Shown one piece after another: positions 58,029-64,000 of a stretch of 64,000 nt of DNA. Both the position numbers and the translations under genes were made by a program. The notes under the pieces are model-generated. The model ran no database searches, had not been told where the DNA came from, and saw only the letters and a program-made list of their open reading frames with translations. Each line of letters begins with the position of its first letter. Positions within the stretch are counted from its first letter, which is position 1. Source of the DNA: Micractinium sp. NFX-FRZ (taxonomy: Eukaryota; Chlorophyta; Trebouxiophyceae; Chlorellales; Chlorellaceae); contig JAPTJF010000128.1 in the NCBI GenBank assembly GCA_029339195.1, forward strand, positions 62,001 to 126,000, in the 5' to 3' direction.

Positions 58029-60723
58029 CTAGATCGTGAAGAGCAGCAGGGAGGCCGCCATGACGACCATGCCCACGATGACGCATGTCGTGGCCACGCT
58101 GTCTTTTGGGTCGTAGCGCAGGGCGGTGGGGATCAGCTCCTTCACGCTGATGTACACCATCATGCCTGGGGGGGGAGGGGGAGGGGCCGGGGAAAAGGGG
58201 GGCAGGGGGGAAGGGGGGAAGGGTGAAGTGGCGGAGCGCAGGGGAGGGCGAGTCGGCACATGGGCGGCGAGGGAAGGCCAGACAGTGCAGCGGTGAGACG
58301 GGGGCTGTGGCGCCAGAATGAGGCAGCCAAGTGGGACGCACTGCTGACGGGGGGCATGCAGGCCCAGCCAGCAACCACACCCCTGCCAGCGGTCCCATCA
58401 CCTCCCCGAGAGGCGGCAACAGCTCAAGTAGACAGTAGGGGGCACACCGCTGGCCTGCCCCCAGGTCAAACACATGGGCATGCAGGACGTCGTTGATTCA
58501 ACCAGTCATTTTCATTGACCAACTGTCATGCGGCCCCAACCAGCCCATGCTCACCCGCCACCAGGCCAAACACGATGGCAAAGGAGAGGTCGCTGCTGCC
58601 GTTGAGGGCGAGGTAGCCCACCAGCGCGCCCACCGGCTCCGACAGGCCGGACAGCAGGGCCCACATGAAGCCCTGCGGGGGAAGACAGGCAGAGCTGACG
58701 GTGAGTCTGCTGCGGATGCCGAGTACAGCGGGAGGGTGGCATTATAAACCATTCACTGTGCCTGCCGATTTTGCACGCCCCGTGCGAATCGCGCTGCCAC
58801 TGCTGTCGCCCGCCCCCCACGCCTGCCCCCCCACCTCACCTTCCAGCGGCTGCCGGTGGCGTAGTAGATGGGCATGGCGACGCAGATGCCCTCGGGTATG
58901 TTGTGCATGGCGATGGCCACCGCCAGGCCCACCCCCACCTTGGTGTCCGCCAGCGCACCCACAAAGGTGGCCAGGCCCTCGGGGAAGTTGTGGATGAAGA
59001 TGGCCAGGGCGGTGAGCAGGCCTGGGGGGGTTGGCGGGGGCAGTGGAACCAAGCACAGGGAGGGGCGGTGTGAGGCGGTGTGGGAGGGGAAGCCGTGGGT
59101 GCAGGTGGCCAGGGCGGTGAGCGGGCCTGTGGGGGTGAAGAGATGAAGGGCGGCAGCACACTAGGAGGCGGCGTGCAGGCGAGCAGGTGGGAGGCCAGGC
59201 AGCGCCGCACCCAACCCGCACCCCCGTGCATCTATAACCGCCACCCCTGCCACGCCTCACGTACCCATCTTCTTCAGCATGAAGGCGTGGTGGTCGCTCT
59301 CCATGATCTCAACCACGGCCGGGGGCGTGCGCGAGGTGGTGGCGGCACCGCCACCCCCGCCTGCGGCATCCCCCTCCCCGCCGCCACCGCCTGCCTTGTC
59401 ACGCCCATCATCCGCCCCTGGCGCCACAACGGTCTCGGGGCAGCTGGCAGCCACCACGGCACTGGTCATGGCATCGCACGGCTCGGTGAAGGTCGGCACC
59501 GGGGACGACAGCACCCGCTGGCGGGTGACCATGCTGGCATCATCGCTGTCGCTTGCGCTGCCAGCGTCGCCGTTGCCGCCGCCGTTATCGCCCGCCCGAG
59601 GTGTGCCGGCAGCCGAGCCAAGCTCTTCCACGTCGCGCCGGCGAGGGGAAGCGCCAGCCGAGCCGTCGCCAGCGCCGCCGCTGTTTCGCTGCATCACCGC
59701 CACCGCGGGCGGCAGGGCTCCGGCGGTGCCGCCGGCGCCGGCGCCGGCGCCGCCAGAGGCGTGCCTGCCGCTGCGCCGTGCTTCCCGCTGGTCTTCATGG
59801 CTCAGCAGGTTGGCGGTGGAGGCGTTGGCGCTGGCGCCGCGCTGCCCGCCGGCCTTGCGCATGGAGTGGCGTGCGCCCAGGTGGGCGATGACGTGGACCA
59901 CCTGCAGGTGGAGCGGCGGGCACTGAGGGTGTGGTAAGAAAGCACGCACAGCGGGCGGTGGGGCGGCGTGACCTGTCGCTCTCCACTCACTCACTCTCGG
60001 TACTGCCTATCCCCGCCTACATGATCAAGCACAGCGGCGGCTAACGTGCTTCCACAGAAGCAGAGCGTGGCCCAGCGCAGTGAGTACACCACCCTGCTCT
60101 GTCCTTCCTACTCCCCGCTCCCGATCCAGCACCTGCAACCGGCCGGCGTGCCTCTGACCAGCCGCAAGCGCGCCCTTCCGCCCTGCCTGCCCGCCCCCCC
60201 TGCCCCCGCCCCAGCCTCACCCGGTCCAGCAGCGCAATCACCACCATGCCGCCGAAGAAGCACAGCGTGGCCCAGCGGAAGGCGACATCCCCGCTGGTGT
60301 TGACCCCCGCCTGGAAGCCGGCCACCGACTTGCGCATCAGAATCTCAGCAAACGAGACATATCTGCAAGCAATGAAGGGCCGCCGTTGGAACAAGGGAAG
60401 CGAGATCAGAGGAAGCGGAGAAGGAGGGGCGGAGCTGTGGCGGCGTTGGCCGTCCAACACCCACGGCCGCCCGCGCCTGGCTTGCCCTTGCTTCCGACGC
60501 ACACGAATCAGAGCAGGTCAGCTAGATTGCAAGACTGTGTGCAATCAAGCAACTGCACCAGCACCACTTACAGCATCACTCCAGCAGCAAAGCCTAGCGA
60601 GCCGGCCAGTAGACGTGGCTGCGCCAGGCTGGCACACCACACGATGCAGGCGCCCAGGCAGGTGGCCATGCCGGCGGCGGCCACAAGGCCAAATGCCACG
60701 CCCACATTGCCCTCTGCTACCAT
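58029..60723 (-). CDS. ZIP-family divalent metal transporter, 6 exons
   Basis: Exons 60723-60572, 60362-60221, 59901-59265, 59021-58840, 58672-58555 and 58165-58029 give 455 residues in phase. The signature helices are present: [20 protein letters not shown] (His near residue 321) and [18 protein letters not shown] (His near 349), which form the metal site of ZIP carriers. Other spans are [48 protein letters not shown] and [20 protein letters not shown]. The order fits the GufA/ZupT-like ZIP group, including plant ZTP29, which moves zinc and other divalent ions into the cytosol. The loop between TM3 and TM4 (about residues 99-310) is much longer than usual and rich in Ser, Gly, Ala and acidic text. 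The ATG gives MVAEGNVG, a typical short N-terminus. Two exon fragments are duplicated nearby. Confidence 0.87.
60053..60084 (-). repeat. degenerate copy of part of ZIP exon 2
   Basis: AGAGCGTGGCCCAGCG within the intron after exon 2 copies bases near 60258-60275 that code for RWATLCFFG. The match extends to roughly 23 of 27 bases and is followed by GTGAGT-like text on the plus strand only. It lies about 200 bases past the real site. Confidence 0.65.
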
Positions 60724-61222
60724 ATTGTATCTGATGTTGGAAGGCCTGCATACGTTTGCGCCGGCATGGGGTTGGCACACGGCAATGTGAAAGTCAGACA
60801 GCGGCAGCGGCTGTGCAACGGCGGCTCTGCGGCGGCAGCGGCGGTGGCGGCTGTGCAGCGCGGCACGCGGGCGTTCGTGGGCGGGTGCTTCAAACGGCAC
60901 GCGGGTCTGGCCCGTGAGAGCTGCTCGTAAAAGCACGCGCTGCGGCCATGCCACACCTGCCCGACAAAAGTTGTTCTCTTCGCTCGCACAATGCCGGACT
61001 CTCCAGCGCTGGTAAGGGCGCTGACCTTGGCCTGGAAGAATACCACAATTCTACGCAGCAACGCAACGCGGAGGATCTCAGGGGCTCAGAAATGAGTGGC
61101 TGAGATTTGGGCCGCCACTTGGCAGAAGCCGCCGTCACTACCAGCTGGCCTCGAGCAAATCACCTGCCGCGCTCGAAAAACAACCTTACACTGATGCTTG
61201 CCTTGTGTTTACAAACCAGGCA
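60724..61222. other. ZIP promoter region and DCAF-like 3' flank
   Basis: About 499 bases separate the ZIP ATG from the stop of the next minus-strand gene. Open frames continue upstream of the ZIP ATG but carry no membrane or metal-binding features. The DCAF-like polyadenylation signal lies at the far end. Confidence 0.5.
61186..61190 (-). promoter_or_regulatory. TGTAA polyadenylation-type signal of the DCAF-like gene
   Basis: TTACA on the plus strand is TGTAA on the minus strand, 33 bases past the stop at 61223. Position and sequence fit the algal signal. Confidence 0.5.
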
Positions 61223-64000
61223 CTACATAAAAGTGCATGGGCTGCCCTGCAGAAGGAGCGCCGCCGGATCGGTTGCCAACCCACTGCCGCTGCTGCCGCC
61301 GTCGCCCGCCAGCCCGCTTGCCTCTGCCAATACCTGCAGGTTGGCACCCACCGCAGCGGCTGCCAGCTCCTGGCTGCACGCCACCTCCGCTTCTGGAGAC
61401 CAGAGGCGCACCACAGAGTCGGCGCCACCGCTGGCCAGCACGGGCAGCAGCGGGTGAGGTGCCACGCATGTGCTGGCAGCTGCCGCTGGCAGCACAGCGC
61501 CATCCAGGCCGGAGGAGCTGGCGGCTGGGGCAGACGGCGGCAGGACACTCAACAGCTGGCCGCTGGCATAGTCCCAGATGAACAGGTTGCCGCAGTCGGA
61601 GGGAGAGACCAGGAGCTCTGCAGAATGAATGGGTGGGCAATCGGGTGCACAAATGGGCAAGCAGGCAGCGGCAGCGGCGGGACGTGAGGCTGAGGCTGCA
61701 GCTGAAGTTGTCGGCTGAGGGTGCAAAACAGCAGCAGTGGTGTGCAGCAGGCAGGAGTACGAGACACTTCGGATGGGACAGGTGCCAAGAGGGCGGGCGT
61801 GCAAGATTGTGCAGGCTTGCAAGACAGCAAAAAGGGCAGGGAGCGGCAGCAAGCAGCAGGGCAATTCTCAGGGAGCCAGTAATCTCGCCGCCTGATAACC
61901 ACTAAGTTTGAGTAGAGTACTTCAACCATAACAACTCTGCAACTTCCAGGCAAGCTCACCAGAGTGCAGTCCAAGGAAGGATAGCTGCGGGGCCAGCGGC
62001 GGGCCGTCGTGCGGGGCCGCAGGCGAGAGGTTGAGGTGGCCGGCGTAGCGCCGCCGAAACATTGTTGGCTCGCTCACCTCCTCGCCGTCATCCGCATCTG
62101 CAGAAACAGCAATGGGTCCAAGACGGCACAGTGGTGTGAGGGAGGGCACACACGGTGCAGGGCAGAATGTGGTGCACGCCAGCGCCACAAACATCCTCGC
62201 TGCTGCACAACTGCGTTGTCGCAGCAAGGACCCATGCAATTTCGGCCACCACAGGGTTTCCAGCCTGAAAAATCAATTGGCCAACCGCTCACCCGTGTTG
62301 TGCACAATGGCACCAACGTTGCTGTCCACTTGGCGCCGCCGGTGATGCCGCTGCTGCTGCTGCTGCTGCTGCTGCTCTTCTGCCTGCTCAGTCTCCGCGC
62401 CGGCTCCCGCCTGGTGCCCGCGCCCCCCACCCACCGACCCCTGCCGCTGCTGAATCTCCGAGTCCGCCAGCTGCTCCTGCTGACCGGGCATGAAGTCACC
62501 TAACACCGAGGGCCCCCGCCCGGACAGCATGGTGGCCTGCGGCTGCGGCGGCTGCAAGAGCGAGGGTGCCTGCTGTGCCGCAGCCGACTGGGGCGCCCCC
62601 GCCTGCTGCTCCTGCTGCTGCTGCGGTTGACCGGCAGCCAGTGCCTGACCACCCTCCGCGTCTGCGCCCGCTGCCTGGCTGCCCATGGCAGCTGCATTAG
62701 CAACTGTAGCTTCGGCTTGCTGTGAGGCCTGGAGCACCTCTGAGTGCCGCCGCAGCCGGGAGGCATGCCGCCCACTCGCGGCTGGCAGCAAGTAGCGCTG
62801 CTGCTGCTGCTGCTGCTGAGAGGCAAAAGCCGGTGGGCGCGAGGTGCCTGTGCTTGCGGTCGGCTGCAGCGGCTGCCGCTGACGATGCGCTGCGCCCAGT
62901 TGCGCCCCAAACTGGGGTGGCGGCGGAAGCAGGCGGCCGCCACTGGTCCGCCCACCGCGCTGGTGCCCCGTGCTGGCCTCTTGCACTTCAGCTGCTGCCA
63001 CTTGCGGCACCTGCTGCTGCACCTCCTGCTCCCCGGCTGTTGCTGCTGCTGCTCCCCCTGCTGCGGCTGCTGTGGTGGCCACGGGCGCATTGCCCACAGA
63101 GGGGGCGTCCGCACGTGCCCGCTGGGCCACGCTGCCTACCCGCTCATTGGCGGGCTGCTCAGCTGCACAGCACAGAAGAAGAGCACAAGACGTGGAAGAG
63201 TCAGGGCACCGCAATTAATGCTTACCACATGCGCTGAGGGTGGATGCAGCTGCGCCAACAGCCAGAGGCAGACCACACAAGCAGCAGGATGCGACAAGAA
63301 CGCACGCAGAGGCAGCGAAGGCTGAATCAGGGAGGCAAGAAACAGCAGAGGCCCCGCTTCACCTGAGTTGAGACTGCTCGCCTCGTGCCCCGCCTGCTGG
63401 CTGCCAAGCTGAGTGGCAAGCCCCACTTGCGACGCAGACAGCAGCGGCCGCGAGCTGACTTCGACCGCTGGGGAGTGGTCTGTGACACCGCCGCGCCGTC
63501 CACCAGTGGTGTGCGGATGCCGCATGCTGACCGTAGCCTCCTGCTGCACAGGATGAGGGCCGGCTGCCACCTCTGACGCCTCCAGCTGCGGTGCATGGTG
63601 GTGCAAGAGCCCTAGAGTGCTATCTAGTCGAGGCATGGCGGTAGCTGCTGCTGCTGCTGCTGCCTGCCGCAGGTGGTGGTGGTGCTGCTGTGGGCTGCGA
63701 CCTGGGGGCGCCTTGAATCCATCACCACCGCTGTGCATCGCTCCTGCTGCTGCCGCATGCGCTGCCGCCGCATGGCCAGGCCGCAACCCGGCGGACTGCT
63801 GCTGCTGTCCTGCTGCGGCTTGCACAGCGCCATCTGCTGCTGCTGTTGCTGCCGCTCCGGCCACCGTGCGACGGCGGACCCGGCGGCGAGTGACTGGTGA
63901 GTGATGGTTGTCCTCACTGTCGCTGCTGCTCACAGGCACGGCGGCAGGCTCTGCCACACCCGACACTGCCGGCTGTTGCGCCTCCAGCTGCTGCTGCTGC
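61223..64000 (-). CDS. WD40 protein of the DCAF6/DCAF8/WDTC1 type (5' end outside the window)
   Basis: Four exons are seen: from beyond 64000 to 63363, 63162-62293, 62097-61960 and 61617-61223. The phases close. The first two are Gln/Ala/His-rich and disordered, with acidic SSSDSEDNHH beside the basic TRRRVRRR. The last two carry the final WD40 repeats: FRRRYAGHLN, LSFLGLHSELLVSPSDCGNLFIWDYASG in pieces, APHPLLPVLASGGADS and VVRLWSPEAEV. The SDCGNxFIWD and PHPxLPVLA...D..VrLWxP pattern is characteristic of DCAF6, DCAF8 and WDTC1, substrate receptors of CUL4-DDB1 ubiquitin ligases. The role here is inferred from that. The canonical SGSDCG is LVSPSDCG. A long disordered insert separates the visible blades from those expected upstream. 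Confidence 0.75.

Noticed and set aside
1..64000. Bacterial operons, CRISPR arrays or phage genes
   Set aside because: The dense spliced introns, TGTAA signals and eukaryotic domains rule out a prokaryotic origin. The repeats seen are tandem minisatellites without spacer structure.

Overview
The window is a nuclear chromosome segment from a GC-rich green alga, most likely a trebouxiophyte of the Chlorella clade. Nearly every gene is split by short introns of about 100-350 bp with GT/GC...AG borders. Polyadenylation-type TGTAA motifs follow several stop codons, a plant-type TTTAGGG telomere block lies in an intron, and proteins are rich in Ala, Gly and Gln homopolymers. No bacterial, organellar or viral gene organisation, transposon, tRNA or rRNA was seen. 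Exon models were built by hand and accepted only when the reading phase closed across every junction.

Layout from left to right:
498-3014 (-): secreted leucine-rich-repeat (LRR) protein.
3849-14839 (-): 26-exon senataxin/SEN1-like superfamily 1 helicase with a polyglutamine tail.
15455-19679 and 19989-24734 (+): two tandem PLAC8-family genes sharing a 322-bp identical block and differing by two introns.
25091-27674 (-): unknown low-complexity protein.
28106-29015 (+): small LEA-like protein.
29446-32964 (-): MYND zinc-finger protein.
34296-42041 (+): LRR receptor-like kinase with altered HRD and DFG motifs.
42533-53770 (+): giant disordered protein of 2,829 residues.
54280-57071 (+): plastid-type DUF2854-like membrane protein.
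58029-60723 (-): ZIP metal transporter.
61223-64000 (-): WD40 protein of the DCAF6/DCAF8/WDTC1 type, cut by the window edge.

The genes do not form one pathway; this is ordinary nuclear gene order with divergent, convergent and tandem neighbours. The most unusual signal is structural. In at least eight places a short, partly degenerate copy of an exon border, carrying its splice site or stop codon, lies in the neighbouring intron or 3' flank. Some copies are tandem arrays, some are broken pseudo-exons, and one in the kinase gene is a clean 105-bp in-frame duplication. Together with the intron differences between the PLAC8 tandem copies and the GC-AG introns, this suggests that exon borders here are hot spots for small local duplications.
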